From: Salmonella enterica subsp. diarizonae
Lineage (GTDB): Bacteria > Pseudomonadota > Gammaproteobacteria > Enterobacterales > Enterobacteriaceae
Assembly: GCF_008692785.1 (NCBI RefSeq)
Contig: NZ_VXJV01000006.1
Coordinates: forward strand, 186,001-250,000
DNA length: 64,000 bases
Direction of reading: 5' to 3'
A program made the position numbers and the translations under genes. Each line of letters begins with the position of its first letter. The stretch's first letter is position 1. Below the pieces are notes generated by a model, which saw only the letters and a program-made list of their open reading frames with translations, had not been told where the DNA came from and made no database searches. Of the stretch, positions 21,561-31,784 are shown in pieces.

Positions 21561-23837
21561 TTAATGCGCGGCTTCCGGCTTATGCTTTTGCGCACTCTGA
21601 AAGCCATACGTCAACGCATTTTTCTCTTTATCCAGCGCGACGGTGACCTGTCCGCCGTCAACCAGCGATCCAAACAGCAACTCATTGGCCAGTGGTTTTT
21701 TCAGGTTATCCTGAATCACACGCGCCATTGGTCGTGCGCCCATCGCCCGGTCATAGCCCTTTTCCGCCAGCCAGTCGCGCGCTTCCTGACTAACTTCCAG
21801 GGAGACGCCTTTCTGATCCAACTGAGCCTGCAACTCGACGATAAACTTATCGACAACCTGATGAATCACCTCGCCAGACAGATGATCGAACCAAATAATG
21901 TTGTCGAGACGGTTACGGAACTCCGGCGTAAACACTTTCTTGATCTCACCCATCGCATCGGTACTGTTGTCCTGATGAATAAGACCAATAGATTTACGTT
22001 CGGTTTCTCGCACGCCGGCGTTGGTGGTCATCACCAGCACCACGTTACGGAAATCCGCCTTACGGCCGTTGTTATCGGTCAGCGTACCGTTATCCATCAC
22101 TTGTAGCAGCAGGTTAAAGACATCCGGGTGTGCTTTTTCGATCTCATCCAGCAGTAGCACCGCATGAGGATGCTTAATCACTGCATCCGTCAGCAGCCCG
22201 CCCTGGTCGAAACCGACGTATCCCGGAGGCGCGCCGATCAGACGGCTCACCGTATGACGTTCCATATATTCGGACATATCGAAACGCAGCAGCTCAATAC
22301 CCAGCGCTTTTGAAAGCTGTACCGTAACTTCGGTTTTCCCTACGCCAGTTGGCCCGGCGAACAAGAACGAGCCGACAGGTTTATGCTCATGGCCCAGCCC
22401 CGCACGACTCATCTTAATAGCTTCGGTCAACGCCTCAATCGCGTTATCCTGGCCGAAAACCAGCATTTTCAGTCGATCGCCCAGATTCTTCAGCGTATCG
22501 CGATCGCTCTGCGAGACGCTCTTTTCAGGAATTCGCGCAATTCGCGCCACTACGGACTCAATATCCGCCACGTTGACCGTTTTCTTACGTTTGCTCACCG
22601 GCATCAGACGCGCCCGAGCGCCCGCTTCGTCAATCACGTCAATGGCTTTATCCGGCAGATGCCGGTCATTGATATATTTTACCGCCAGCTCAACCGCAGC
22701 ACGCACCGCTTTCGCGGTATAACGCACGTCGTGGTGCGCTTCGTACTTAGGTTTCAAGCCGTTGATAATTTGCACCGTCTCTTCCACCGAAGGCTCGGTA
22801 ATATCAATTTTCTGGAAACGGCGCGCTAATGCGCGGTCTTTCTCAAAGATATTGCTGAATTCCTGATAGGTTGTTGAGCCGATCACCCGGATCTTGCCGC
22901 TGGAGAGCAGCGGTTTAATCAGATTTGCCGCATCCACCTGTCCGCCAGACGCCGCGCCCGCGCCGATAATGGTATGGATTTCATCGATAAACAGGATGCT
23001 GTTGGTATCCTGCTCAAGCTGTTTCAGCAACGCCTTAAACCGTTTTTCAAAATCGCCGCGATATTTGGTGCCCGCCAGCAGCGAACCGATATCCAGCGAG
23101 TATAGGGTGCAATCGGCCATCACTTCCGGCACATCACCCTGTACTATACGCCAGGCCAGTCCTTCGGCAATCGCCGTTTTGCCGACGCCGGATTCCCCCA
23201 CCAGCAACGGGTTATTTTTACGGCGACGACACAATACCTGGATCGCGCGTTCCAGTTCTTTTTCACGACCAATCAGCGGATCGATGCCGCCCACGCGAGC
23301 AAGTTGGTTAAGATTCGTCGTGAAGTTTTCCATACGTTCCTCCCCGCCAGCTTGTTCGTCGCTAGTTGGCTGATTGCCGAGATCGGAAGATTGGCTCGGT
23401 TCGTCTTTTCGCGTCCCGTGAGAAATAAAGTTCACGACATCCAGACGGCTCACTTCATGCTTACGCAGCAGATAAGCCGCCTGTGATTCCTGTTCGCTAA
23501 AGATAGCCACCAGCACATTCGCGCCAGTCACTTCACTGCGCCCGGAAGACTGAACATGGAAGACAGCGCGTTGCAGGACACGCTGGAAACTTAACGTCGG
23601 CTGCGTATCACGCTCTTCTTCACTGGCAGGCAGTACGGGTGTGGTTTGTTCAATGAAGGCTTCGAGTTCCTGACGGAGCGCCACCAGATCCACGGAGCAT
23701 GCTTCCAGCGCTTCGCGAGCCGATGGGTTGCTGAGTAGCGCCAGCAACAGATGCTCGACGGTCATAAACTCATGACGGTGCTCGCGCGCTCTGGCGAAAG
23801 CCATGTTTAAACTGAGTTCCAGTTCTTGATTGAGCAT
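21561..23837 (-). CDS. clpA: ATP-dependent Clp protease ATP-binding subunit ClpA
   Basis: Hexameric unfoldase (758 aa) that feeds substrates to ClpP. The N-domain (1-140) binds ClpS. AAA+ domain 1 has Walker A GESGVGKTAIAEGL (about 214-227) and domain 2 GPTGVGKTEVT. The ClpP-docking IGL tripeptide is in KSIGLIHQDN. The start MLNQELELSL at 23837 matches E. coli; the open frame extends five codons further without need. clpS lies 30 bases upstream on the same strand, giving a clpS-clpA operon. Confidence 0.97.
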   Translation of the reverse strand: MLNQELELSLNMAFARAREHRHEFMTVEHLLLALLSNPSAREALEACSVDLVALRQELEAFIEQTTPVLPASEEERDTQPTLSFQRVLQRAVFHVQSSGRSEVTGANVLVAIFSEQESQAAYLLRKHEVSRLDVVNFISHGTRKDEPSQSSDLGNQPTSDEQAGGEERMENFTTNLNQLARVGGIDPLIGREKELERAIQVLCRRRKNNPLLVGESGVGKTAIAEGLAWRIVQGDVPEVMADCTLYSLDIGSLLAGTKYRGDFEKRFKALLKQLEQDTNSILFIDEIHTIIGAGAASGGQVDAANLIKPLLSSGKIRVIGSTTYQEFSNIFEKDRALARRFQKIDITEPSVEETVQIINGLKPKYEAHHDVRYTAKAVRAAVELAVKYINDRHLPDKAIDVIDEAGARARLMPVSKRKKTVNVADIESVVARIARIPEKSVSQSDRDTLKNLGDRLKMLVFGQDNAIEALTEAIKMSRAGLGHEHKPVGSFLFAGPTGVGKTEVTVQLSKALGIELLRFDMSEYMERHTVSRLIGAPPGYVGFDQGGLLTDAVIKHPHAVLLLDEIEKAHPDVFNLLLQVMDNGTLTDNNGRKADFRNVVLVMTTNAGVRETERKSIGLIHQDNSTDAMGEIKKVFTPEFRNRLDNIIWFDHLSGEVIHQVVDKFIVELQAQLDQKGVSLEVSQEARDWLAEKGYDRAMGARPMARVIQDNLKKPLANELLFGSLVDGGQVTVALDKEKNALTYGFQSAQKHKPEAAH

Positions 23838-23867
23838 AGGCACCTCCCCCAATTTTTATACCTGCAT

Positions 23868-24188
23868 TCAGGCTTTTTCCAGCGTACACAGCAACGGATG
23901 CTCGTTCTCCCTTGCATACTTGTTCACCATCGCCACTTTGGTTTCCGCCACTTCGGCGGTAAACACGCCACAGATGGCTTTGCCTTGATAGTGAACTGCA
24001 AGCATCAATTGCGTTGCACGTTCTACATCATAAGAAAAGAATTTTTGTAACACGTCAATAACAAACTCCATCGGAGTGTAATCATCATTGACTAATATCA
24101 CTTTATACATAGATGGTGGTTTCAGCGCGTCGCGCACGTTATCTTCCACCAACTGGTCAAAATCCAGCCAATCGTTCGTCTTACCCAT
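23868..24188 (-). CDS. clpS: ClpAP adaptor ClpS
   Basis: N-recognin adaptor (106 aa) that binds N-terminal Leu, Phe, Trp or Tyr and delivers the protein to ClpA. The core has [20 protein letters not shown] with the Asn-Asp-Asp residues that hold the N-terminal amine, and the conserved His in [12 protein letters not shown] flexible acidic N-terminal tail of about 25 residues, needed for delivery, is present. Works with Aat, encoded at 17056-17760. Confidence 0.97.
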   Translation of the reverse strand: MGKTNDWLDFDQLVEDNVRDALKPPSMYKVILVNDDYTPMEFVIDVLQKFFSYDVERATQLMLAVHYQGKAICGVFTAEVAETKVAMVNKYARENEHPLLCTLEKA

Positions 24189-24511
24189 TGTCAGTCGTCA
24201 TTATCGGTTACGGTTGCCGGCAGGAAAATCTGCCGCTGACCAGAGTCTATGCACACAATCAATCTACCTCAATTGATAGATAACTAACATCTATCAGTAC
24301 CATCCGCGACCTCTGTCACATTCCCGGCAATAGCGTTAACTGCTTCAAATTTTTGATTCATTTTTACCCGTTTCCCCCTGCCTGATGCTTGACGCCTCGC
24401 CTGATTTCTCTAAATTGTACTGTCGAGAGTTGGTGAGGTTTTGAACAGCCCCCACTCCGTCACCGGTTCATTCCATCTTACTTATATAAGATTTACGAAG
24501 GATGTCGAAGC
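24189..24511. promoter_or_regulatory. clpS-cspD divergent intergenic region
   Basis: This 323-bp gap has no gene. A perfect 8-bp inverted repeat TGATAGAT-N7-ATCTATCA (24274-24296) lies on the clpS side. For cspD, TTGACG (24389-24394) and TAAATT (24411-24416) are 16 bases apart and form a good sigma-70 promoter, giving a leader of about 90 nt. Confidence 0.65.
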
Positions 24512-24733
24512 ATGGAAACGGGTACTGTAAAGTGGTTCAACAATGCCAAAGGGTTTGGTTTCATCTGCCCTGAAGGCGGCGGCGAGGATATTTTCGCCCA
24601 TTACTCCACCATTCAGATGGATGGTTACAGAACGCTTAAAGCCGGGCAGTCTGTCCGGTTTGATGTACACCAGGGGCCAAAAGGCAATCACGCCAGCGTC
24701 ATCGTGCCCATCGAAGCAGAGGCCGTTGCATAG
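24512..24733 (+). CDS. cspD: Stationary-phase cold-shock-like protein CspD
   Basis: Small OB-fold protein (73 aa) with RNP1 GFGFICP and RNP2-like DIFAHYSTI motifs. CspD in E. coli is a dimer that binds single-stranded DNA, inhibits replication and is made in stationary phase rather than on cold shock. It starts METGTVKWFNNAKG. A strong hairpin terminator follows. Confidence 0.95.
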   Translation: METGTVKWFNNAKGFGFICPEGGGEDIFAHYSTIQMDGYRTLKAGQSVRFDVHQGPKGNHASVIVPIEAEAVA

Positions 24734-24765
24734 CTCCTCTGTCTCATTGTGTACATCCAGGAGGC

Positions 24766-24795
24766 AAAATGCCAGCCCGATCGGCTGGCATTTTT
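24766..24795. terminator. cspD terminator (likely bidirectional)
   Basis: A perfect stem AAAATGCCAGCC / GGCTGGCATTTT with loop CGATC; A- and T-tracts on both sides let it act for cspD and possibly for macB from the other strand. Confidence 0.88.
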
Positions 24796-24815
24796 ATTTC
24801 TGGCTGATAACGCCA

Positions 24816-24856
24816 TTGCCTGAAGGTGACGCTATTGCGTCTTGTCAGACCTACAA
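24816..24856. repeat. REP element between cspD and macB
   Basis: TTGCCTGAAGGTGACGC followed by TATTGCGTCTTGTCAGACCTACAA is a degenerate REP palindrome, 16 bases beyond the macB stop. Confidence 0.7.
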
Positions 24857-24871
24857 ATGACGTCAGCAAGA

Positions 24872-26818
24872 TTACTCCCTTGCCAGCGCATCCACCGGGT
24901 CCAGTCGCGCCGCGTTTCTCGCCGGTAGCCAGCCAAACAGTATCCCAGTAAACGTCGAACATAAAAACGCGCTCGCCAGCGCAGTCAGTGAAAAACCGAT
25001 CTCCCAGCCGGGCAGGAAAAACTGTAGCATAAATGCGATTAACATCGACACGCTAATCCCCAGCGCCCCGCCAACCAGACAGACCAGCACCGCTTCAATA
25101 AGAAACTGCTGTAGCACATCGCTGGCGCGTGCGCCTACCGCCATACGGATGCCGATTTCACGCGTTCGCTCGGTGACGGAAACCAGCATAATATTCATAA
25201 CGCCGATGCCGCCGACAACCAGCGAAATGACGGCCACCAGCGTCAGAAATAACTGAAGAGTATAGGTGGTTTTTTCAGCAGTTTTCAGGACGCTGTCCAT
25301 ATTCCAGGTGAAGAAGTCTTTTTTACCGTGACGTAATGTGAGCAGGCGGGTAAGCTGCTGTTCAGCCAGATCGCTATTAACGCCATCCTTCACACGAACG
25401 GTGATCGAATTAAGCCATGACTGACCCATTATGCGATCTGACATCGTGCTGTAGGGCAACCAAACTTGCAACAGATTGCTATTGCCGTACATGGACTGTT
25501 TCTCTTTCGCCACGCCAATAACAATAACCGGCATATTACCCACCAGCACCACTTCCCCTACGACATTCGCTTTATTTGGAAATAGCTGGCGTCGCGTGTT
25601 GGCATCCAGCACCACCACCTGCGCGCGATCCCGTTGCTGTACCGTATTGAAGGTATTCCCCTCGCTAAAGGACATGCCGTAAACGTTAAAATAATCGCCA
25701 CTAACGCCATTAGCATTTACGGCAATATCAATATTGCCATAGCGAAGACGTAAGCTCTTTGAAACGCTGGGCGTCGCAGAGTTAACCCACGGCTGTTTCT
25801 GAATAGCGACCAGATCATCATATTTCAGCACCTGGCGATACTGTGGGTTGTCGTCACCGAAATCTTTGCCCGGATGAATATCAATCGTGTTAGTGCCCAT
25901 TGCGCGGATATCCGCCAGCACCATCTGTTTTGCGGCGTCGCCGACCACCACAATCGACACCACCGACGCAATACCGATAATAATTCCCAGCATGGTAAGT
26001 AAAGTACGCATTTTATTAGCAGCCATTGCTAACCACGCCATCGCCAGCGCTTCGCGAAAGCTGCTGGCAAATTGACGCCAGCCGGAAGCCATATTAACCG
26101 CGGCAGTGGTAACGCCTTGTTCGCGTTTCTTTTCCTGCGCGAGCGGGTTATGGACAATCTTGCCATCGTGAATTTCAATAACGCGCTCAGCCTGGGCGGC
26201 AACCAGCGGATCATGCGTCACAATGATCACCGTATGTCCGCGATCGCGCAGTTGGTGCAAAATCGCCATCACCTCTTCGCCGGAGTGACTATCCAGCGCG
26301 CCGGTCGGCTCATCCGCCAGAATCACTTGTCCGCCGTTCATCAGCGCGCGGGCAATACTGACACGCTGCTGCTGTCCACCAGAAAGCTGCGAAGGATGAT
26401 AATCGACGCGATCGCTTAGTCCCAATCGCTGGAGCAACTCCCTGGCGCGTGCCTGTCGTTTTTTGCATTCAATGCCAGCGTAGACGGCAGGGATTTCAAC
26501 GTTTTGCGCCGCCGTTAAATGCGACAACAGATGGTAGCGCTGAAAGATAAAGCCAAAATGCTCACGCCGCAGCTGCGCCAGCGCGTCCGGGTCCAGAGTC
26601 GAGACGTCCTGCCCCGCCACCCGATAAGTGCCGCTGGTCGGTTTATCCAGGCACCCAAGGATATTCATCAGCGTTGATTTTCCAGAACCGGAAACGCCGA
26701 CAATCGCCACCATCTCCCCGGCGTGGATTTGCAGGGAGATATCTTTCAACACCGCCACCTGCTCTTCTCCGGAGGGGTAGCTGCGGCTCACATTGCACAG
26801 TTCAAGCAATGCCGTCAT
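24872..26818 (-). CDS. macB: Macrolide/peptide export ABC protein MacB
   Basis: Inner-membrane ABC protein (648 aa) of the MacAB-TolC tripartite pump. The N-terminal ATPase has Walker A GVSGSGKS (residues 41-48), signature [15 protein letters not shown] and Walker [14 protein letters not shown] helix at about 270-295, a large periplasmic mechanotransmission domain and three C-terminal helices follow, the MacB-family topology. It exports macrolides and, in Salmonella, is linked to survival in macrophages and oxidative stress. It overlaps macA by four bases (ATGA). Confidence 0.96.
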   Translation of the reverse strand: MTALLELCNVSRSYPSGEEQVAVLKDISLQIHAGEMVAIVGVSGSGKSTLMNILGCLDKPTSGTYRVAGQDVSTLDPDALAQLRREHFGFIFQRYHLLSHLTAAQNVEIPAVYAGIECKKRQARARELLQRLGLSDRVDYHPSQLSGGQQQRVSIARALMNGGQVILADEPTGALDSHSGEEVMAILHQLRDRGHTVIIVTHDPLVAAQAERVIEIHDGKIVHNPLAQEKKREQGVTTAAVNMASGWRQFASSFREALAMAWLAMAANKMRTLLTMLGIIIGIASVVSIVVVGDAAKQMVLADIRAMGTNTIDIHPGKDFGDDNPQYRQVLKYDDLVAIQKQPWVNSATPSVSKSLRLRYGNIDIAVNANGVSGDYFNVYGMSFSEGNTFNTVQQRDRAQVVVLDANTRRQLFPNKANVVGEVVLVGNMPVIVIGVAKEKQSMYGNSNLLQVWLPYSTMSDRIMGQSWLNSITVRVKDGVNSDLAEQQLTRLLTLRHGKKDFFTWNMDSVLKTAEKTTYTLQLFLTLVAVISLVVGGIGVMNIMLVSVTERTREIGIRMAVGARASDVLQQFLIEAVLVCLVGGALGISVSMLIAFMLQFFLPGWEIGFSLTALASAFLCSTFTGILFGWLPARNAARLDPVDALARE

Positions 26819-27933
26819 GGCGTCGCTCCCGGCCTGTCCTCGCCGATGATCACTTCATCGCCCGCTTCCAGACCTTTAACCACTTCTACGTCTGTATCAT
26901 TACGCTCGCCAATGACGACTTCACGCTCACGTTTTTCGCCGTTACGCAACAGCGCCACTTTATAACGATTGTCGCCCACCGGTTCGCCAAGCGCGGCGAG
27001 GGGAATAATCAGCACATTTTTTACATCCATGAGTTGAATATAAACCTGCGCGGTCATATCAAGACGCAAAATTCTTTTGGGGTTCGGGACTTCAAACCGG
27101 GCGTAATAAAAAATAGCGTCGTTGATCTTTTCCGGCGTCGGCAGAATATCTTTTAAAACGCCTTCATAGCGCGTTTGCGGATCGCCTGCAATGGTGAACC
27201 ATGCTTTCTGCCCCGCTCGAAGGTGGATCACGTCCGCTTCTGAGACCTGCGCTTTTACCAACATGGTGCTCATATCCGCCAGCGTCAGAATATTAGGCGC
27301 CTGCTGAGCTGCAATCACCGTTTGTCCTTGCAGGGTAGTGATTTGCGTCACTTCCCCCGCCATCGGGGCAACAATACGGGTATATTCCAGGTTGGTTTTC
27401 GCGGTGTCCAAAGAGGCCCGATTACGTTTGATCTGGGCATCAATGGTGCCAATACGCGCCTGTTTAACCGCCATCTCCGTCGCGGCGGTATCCAGATCCT
27501 GTTGCGATACCGCCTGAGTCTTAGCTAACTGCTGCTGGCGCGTCAGCGTAACCCGCGCCAGTTTTAACTCAGCGGCCGCCTGCTGACGCTCCGCGTTCAG
27601 CTCCATCAGGGTGGCCTCGACCTCTTTTATCTGGTTCTCCGCCTGCTCGGGATCAATCACGCCGAGTAGCTGATCCTTTTTAACGTTATCGCCAATAGAG
27701 ACCAGCAGCGTTTTCAACTGGCCGCTCACCTGCGCGCCGACATCCACTTTACGCAACGCGTCCAGTTTTCCAGTCGCCAGTACACTCTGTTCAAGATCGC
27801 CTGGCCGCACGATTAATGTCTGATAAGTTGGCAGCGGCGCATTTAGCATTCGCCAGCCAGCTATCCCCCCTACTAAAAGAATTAAAATAATGACCAGATA
27901 ACGCTTTTTAAATTTCTTTCCCTTAGCACGCAT
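26815..27933 (-). CDS. macA: Periplasmic adaptor MacA
   Basis: Membrane-fusion protein (372 aa) joining MacB to TolC. It has an N-terminal transmembrane anchor (about residues 11-28) and a lipoyl half-motif around [12 protein letters not shown] long alpha-helical hairpin (about 85-175) follows, rich in Gln, Ala and Glu and including [17 protein letters not shown], then beta-barrel and membrane-proximal domains. First gene of macAB, divergent from ybjX. In Salmonella macAB is reported to be repressed by PhoP; I see no clear PhoP box. Confidence 0.95.
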   Translation of the reverse strand: MRAKGKKFKKRYLVIILILLVGGIAGWRMLNAPLPTYQTLIVRPGDLEQSVLATGKLDALRKVDVGAQVSGQLKTLLVSIGDNVKKDQLLGVIDPEQAENQIKEVEATLMELNAERQQAAAELKLARVTLTRQQQLAKTQAVSQQDLDTAATEMAVKQARIGTIDAQIKRNRASLDTAKTNLEYTRIVAPMAGEVTQITTLQGQTVIAAQQAPNILTLADMSTMLVKAQVSEADVIHLRAGQKAWFTIAGDPQTRYEGVLKDILPTPEKINDAIFYYARFEVPNPKRILRLDMTAQVYIQLMDVKNVLIIPLAALGEPVGDNRYKVALLRNGEKREREVVIGERNDTDVEVVKGLEAGDEVIIGEDRPGATP

Positions 27934-28060
27934 AGAAATCCTGACGGCAAAATTTTAACCAGAAAGTAAACCGAATCTAAACAAACCTAACGTAATAAAG
28001 ATAACGCCGGCCGTATTGACGATTGGTTAATGTTTCCTGTGGTTCAATCTCGACAATCTT

Positions 28061-29029
28061 ATGTCGCGGATTACGATCATGACACAGCTTACAGATAATA
28101 CCTGGTACACTTCAGATTACATCTCTCCTTTACAATTATTTATTCGTCTGACGCGCGGGCAATTACAGCCAGGAAAATTCTGGCGTAAAGCCAGCTTTCG
28201 TCGCAAGTTTTTAATCCGCTCATTAGTCATGCCGCGTGCGACCAGCCAATTACTGACGAATCTTACCCAGTGGCCGGAGTTAAATACTTTACTTGCTCGT
28301 CAGCCGCGTTTGCCTATTCGGCTACATCGTCCTTATATGGCTGTAAATATTAAACGCGATTTCGCCTTAGATGCTCTGTGTTTTCATTATCAACAGATGC
28401 GCCAGCTTTTATCGCGGGAACAACAAGTTAGCTATTTAAGTCAGTATGGCCTGAATCTTGCTAAATTTGAAACTAAAACCGGCGAGTTGTTTCAACTTGA
28501 TTTAGTCAGTCTGGTCTCACTGGATAAAGAAGGTGAAAGCACCATTGTTGTTCGCGACGCACAGTTACGTATTCTGGCAGAGATCACATTTACCCTGTGT
28601 CGCTTTAATCAACAACGCACACTATTTATCGGCGGATTACAGGGCGCGGCAAACGACGTCCCTCACGATGTTATCCAGCAGGCGACCAAAGCCTGCCATG
28701 GTCTTTTTCCTAAACGCATCGTGATGGAGGCTCTCTGTCAGTTTGCGCAAGTCTTTCAGGCAGAGCAGATTATAGCCGTGAGTAACGATGCGCACGTTTA
28801 CCGTAGCTGGCGATACATGGATAAAAAGACGCAAATGCATGCCGACTATGACGCGTTTTGGGAATCGTTAGGCGGTGAACGGATTAAAGGGAATTACTAT
28901 GCACTACCGCTGGCGATCGCCCGAAAAAGCGAAGCGGAGATCGCCAGTAAAAAACGGGCCGAGTATCGTCGTCGCTATGCTTTACTCGATAGTATCGTCG
29001 AACAGGTTCCGGCCATATTCAAACGCTAA
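28061..29029 (+). CDS. ybjX: VirK/YbjX family protein
   Basis: Member of the VirK/YbjX (DUF535) family, 322 aa. No signal peptide; a basic N-terminal half (RKASFRRKFLIRSL) and conserved core ALCFHYQQMRQLL. YbjX and VirK are PhoP-associated proteins that help Salmonella resist antimicrobial peptides and persist late in infection; the biochemical role is unknown. Two in-frame starts are possible (28061 and 28079, MTQLTDNT); neither has a clear ribosome-binding site. The stop overlaps that of convergent ybjD by three bases (29026-29029 region). Confidence 0.88.
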   Translation: MSRITIMTQLTDNTWYTSDYISPLQLFIRLTRGQLQPGKFWRKASFRRKFLIRSLVMPRATSQLLTNLTQWPELNTLLARQPRLPIRLHRPYMAVNIKRDFALDALCFHYQQMRQLLSREQQVSYLSQYGLNLAKFETKTGELFQLDLVSLVSLDKEGESTIVVRDAQLRILAEITFTLCRFNQQRTLFIGGLQGAANDVPHDVIQQATKACHGLFPKRIVMEALCQFAQVFQAEQIIAVSNDAHVYRSWRYMDKKTQMHADYDAFWESLGGERIKGNYYALPLAIARKSEAEIASKKRAEYRRRYALLDSIVEQVPAIFKR

Positions 29030-30684
29030 TCCGCCCGGCCTCGCGCCAGCCAAACCACGCGCGAAAACATCTTTTTGAACAGCGGCGGCACGGCGTCAAT
29101 TCCCCGCCGCCCGGCTTCCATCGCGACTTCAATCGCCAAATCCGGCTTTGACGAGCGATGGATAGCTTTAGTGATAATTTTTCGGGTATTCATCGGCACA
29201 TTAGGCGGTAGCTGCGCAACCCGGTGAAAAACATCGGCAAAGCCCTGGCGGTACATAAAATGCTCCATATCCAGTGCAGGCAGCGCGGTGAGATGCTCGC
29301 GCTCTTCTTCCCGATCGTTATTGAGCAGGCTGCGGACCGTCGCGGCATATTTTTTCCCCGCTTCGTCGCCATCCACCAGGACATGCCACTCGATTCCCAT
29401 ACGACGAGCAAACTTCACCAGCGGTTTCAGACCGGACTGAGCAAACTCAATGACTTTAATGCCTTCCGCATCAAAATGATGTCCACACTGGCGCGCCAGC
29501 TCATTAATAACCCAGGTCTCCGTCTCGCCTTCCACCAGCAGCCAGCAACGCGCAAACAGCGACGACGCGCGATTAAAGCGGATATGAAAGGCGATGCGCC
29601 GTCCATCTTCTGCGCTTAATCCCCCCGGGCCCAGGCGCCAGGCGGCGACACGGGAAGACTCGCGCACCAGCCGTACGACATGCTCCACCGGCGTTAGCGA
29701 GAGCAGTTCGCCTGAGTTGGTTGTCGCTATCCGCTGTAGCGGTAACAGATTGAGCAATTGCCAGGCGACCGAGAGCATAATGGGATGTAAACGGGTTTCC
29801 GGATCTTCCACCAGCAATAACGGTCGCGCGTCTTTATGTAACCGCAGTGTCCCCTTCGCCTGTAACAACGTGGAGAAAAGCCCCAGCAGGATCACCCGAT
29901 GCGACCGGCTGCCCGGTTTGTCGATCATCCGATTAATAATATCCAGATAGCGCCAGCTACGCTGTTCATTTTGCGAACGCCGGCGCATGAGTCGGTGACG
30001 GGCCTGTCCTGCGCCCTGCTCTGAAAAATAGTGTTCAAGCAGTTGCACCATCGCGGACAGTCCCTGACGAATCTGTCCATCGGTTAAATTTTGCGGCCGG
30101 GTCGCCAGCTCACGCGCCAGAAAATCCAGTTGCCGGGCCGTGACTTCAACATCCGGCACATTGGGCACCGTACCGTTGCGAATACGTCGCATAAAACGCG
30201 CATCGCGCAAGCGTAGCACTGGCATCAGACGAACCAGGTGGCGTACCTGATTGTTAATATTTTCAACCGGCAATGGCTGCCCATCGCTATTGAGAAAACT
30301 GCGCAGCGTCATCACGCTGCCATCGGCGCCGCATTCGCCCTCAAGCCGATAAAAAATACGATGAAAATCATCCTGGCAAGGCGACCAGCATGCTTCCAGC
30401 GCCCGATAACGACGTACCCGATGCCGCCCTGGCTGCGTTTCGCGAAAAGTCAGAATAATATGCAGGTGATGCTCGCGTCCTTTTATGTCGCCAGGCGGAA
30501 ACCAGAAATCCTCACGGACAAAATGGTAGAGATCGAGTTCCGGAGACAGTAACAGAGTCAGCGCATCCAGCAGGCTGGATTTGCCCCAGGCGTTCTCCCC
30601 AATCAGCACGTTGTTTTGCTCCAGCATCAACGACAGCCGGTTGATACCGCGAAATCCTACTATTTCAACGCGTTCGAGAATCAT
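29026..30684 (-). CDS. ybjD: OLD-family ATPase/TOPRIM nuclease-like protein YbjD
   Basis: Large protein (552 aa) joining an N-terminal ABC/SMC-like ATPase (Walker A GENAWGKSSLLDAL, about residues 29-42; family-type LLVEDPETRLHP further on) to a C-terminal TOPRIM domain (LVEGETETWVI, then VDGDEAGKKYA). This is the layout of overcoming-lysogenisation-defect (OLD) nucleases. The intact catalytic Glu and DxD-type Asp residues suggest an active nuclease. Function in the cell is unknown. GGAGGA stands close before the ATG. Confidence 0.9.
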   Translation of the reverse strand: MILERVEIVGFRGINRLSLMLEQNNVLIGENAWGKSSLLDALTLLLSPELDLYHFVREDFWFPPGDIKGREHHLHIILTFRETQPGRHRVRRYRALEACWSPCQDDFHRIFYRLEGECGADGSVMTLRSFLNSDGQPLPVENINNQVRHLVRLMPVLRLRDARFMRRIRNGTVPNVPDVEVTARQLDFLARELATRPQNLTDGQIRQGLSAMVQLLEHYFSEQGAGQARHRLMRRRSQNEQRSWRYLDIINRMIDKPGSRSHRVILLGLFSTLLQAKGTLRLHKDARPLLLVEDPETRLHPIMLSVAWQLLNLLPLQRIATTNSGELLSLTPVEHVVRLVRESSRVAAWRLGPGGLSAEDGRRIAFHIRFNRASSLFARCWLLVEGETETWVINELARQCGHHFDAEGIKVIEFAQSGLKPLVKFARRMGIEWHVLVDGDEAGKKYAATVRSLLNNDREEEREHLTALPALDMEHFMYRQGFADVFHRVAQLPPNVPMNTRKIITKAIHRSSKPDLAIEVAMEAGRRGIDAVPPLFKKMFSRVVWLARGRAD

Positions 30685-30884
30685 ACTTCCTCCAGAAAAG
30701 CGTCACCACTCCATTAAACTCACCGCAGTATAACGGCAAATGCTTCCGCCTGGCGTGATATTCCCCCCTTTGCCCGGGGCAACTGTCTGATAAATGTACG
30801 GCTGACGGTGTCGCTTTACTGATAGTCTGGAATTCGGTAGTGTCATGTACGCTACTCAAACAATAAAAAAGGGCCCGGCTGTTC

Positions 30885-31784
30885 ATGTTTTCAGGACTTT
30901 TAATCATTCTGGTTCCACTGATTGTGGGCTATCTCATTCCACTGCGACATAAAGCCGCATTACAACTCATTAATCGACTACTGAGCTGGATCGTGTACCT
31001 TATTCTCTTTTTTATGGGAATAAGCCTGGCGTTTTTGGATAACCTCGCCAGTAATCTGGTCGCGATTTTTCATTATTCCGCCGTCAGTATTACCATCATT
31101 TTATTGTGCAATATCGCCGCATTATTCTGGCTGGATCGTACCCTCCCGTGGCGTCACCATCATCAGCAGGAAAAACTGCCTTCGCGTATTGCCATGGCGC
31201 TGGAGTCGCTGCAACTGTGCGGCGTGGTGGTATTGGGATTTGTTATCGGCCTGAGCGGACTCTCTGTTTTACAACACGCCACGGAAGCCAGTGAATATAC
31301 GCTGATCTTTTTATTGTTCCTGGTGGGGATTCAGCTACGAAATAGCGGCATGACCTTAAAGCAAATTGTGCTTAACCGCCGGGGAATGATTGTCGCGGTC
31401 GTTGTCGTGGCAAGTTCATTACTGGGCGGCGTGATTAATGCGTTTATCCTCGACTTACCGCTAAAAACCGCTCTGGCGATGGCGTCAGGTTTCGGCTGGT
31501 ACTCTCTTTCCGGTATTTTGCTGACGGAGTCGTTTGGACCGGTTATTGGTAGCGCGGCATTTTTTAACGATCTGGCCCGCGAACTTTTGGCCATTATGCT
31601 TATTCCCGGTCTGGTTCGCCGCAGCCGTTCAACGGCGTTGGGCCTGTGCGGAGCAACCTCAATGGACTTTACGTTGCCGGTATTACAGCGCTCCGGCGGC
31701 GTAGAGATTGTTCCGGCGGCCATCGTTCATGGCTTTATCCTCAGCCTGCTGGTACCACTCTTAATGGCGTTCTTCTCGGCCTGA
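30885..31784 (+). CDS. lysO: Lysine exporter LysO
   Basis: Inner-membrane protein (299 aa; old name ybjE, DUF340) that exports L-lysine and its toxic analogue thialysine. About eight hydrophobic segments are visible. Conserved family stretches include EYTLIFLLFLVGIQLRNSG and the GFGWYSLSGILLTE motif, with a charged FFNDLARELLAI in mid-membrane. In E. coli it is activated by ArgP in response to lysine. The 200-bp gap from ybjD would hold that promoter. In E. coli K-12 aqpZ sits in this gap; it is absent here. Confidence 0.95.
   Translation: MFSGLLIILVPLIVGYLIPLRHKAALQLINRLLSWIVYLILFFMGISLAFLDNLASNLVAIFHYSAVSITIILLCNIAALFWLDRTLPWRHHHQQEKLPSRIAMALESLQLCGVVVLGFVIGLSGLSVLQHATEASEYTLIFLLFLVGIQLRNSGMTLKQIVLNRRGMIVAVVVVASSLLGGVINAFILDLPLKTALAMASGFGWYSLSGILLTESFGPVIGSAAFFNDLARELLAIMLIPGLVRRSRSTALGLCGATSMDFTLPVLQRSGGVEIVPAAIVHGFILSLLVPLLMAFFSA

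Noticed and set aside
28025-28046. PhoP-box-like direct repeat upstream of ybjX
   Set aside because: GGTTAA, TGTTTC and GGTTCA are present but not at the 11-bp repeat spacing of PhoP boxes, so I do not call a site.
30685-30884. Lysine riboswitch upstream of lysO
   Set aside because: The gap is too short and lacks the conserved L-box junctions; known control in enterobacteria is by ArgP protein.
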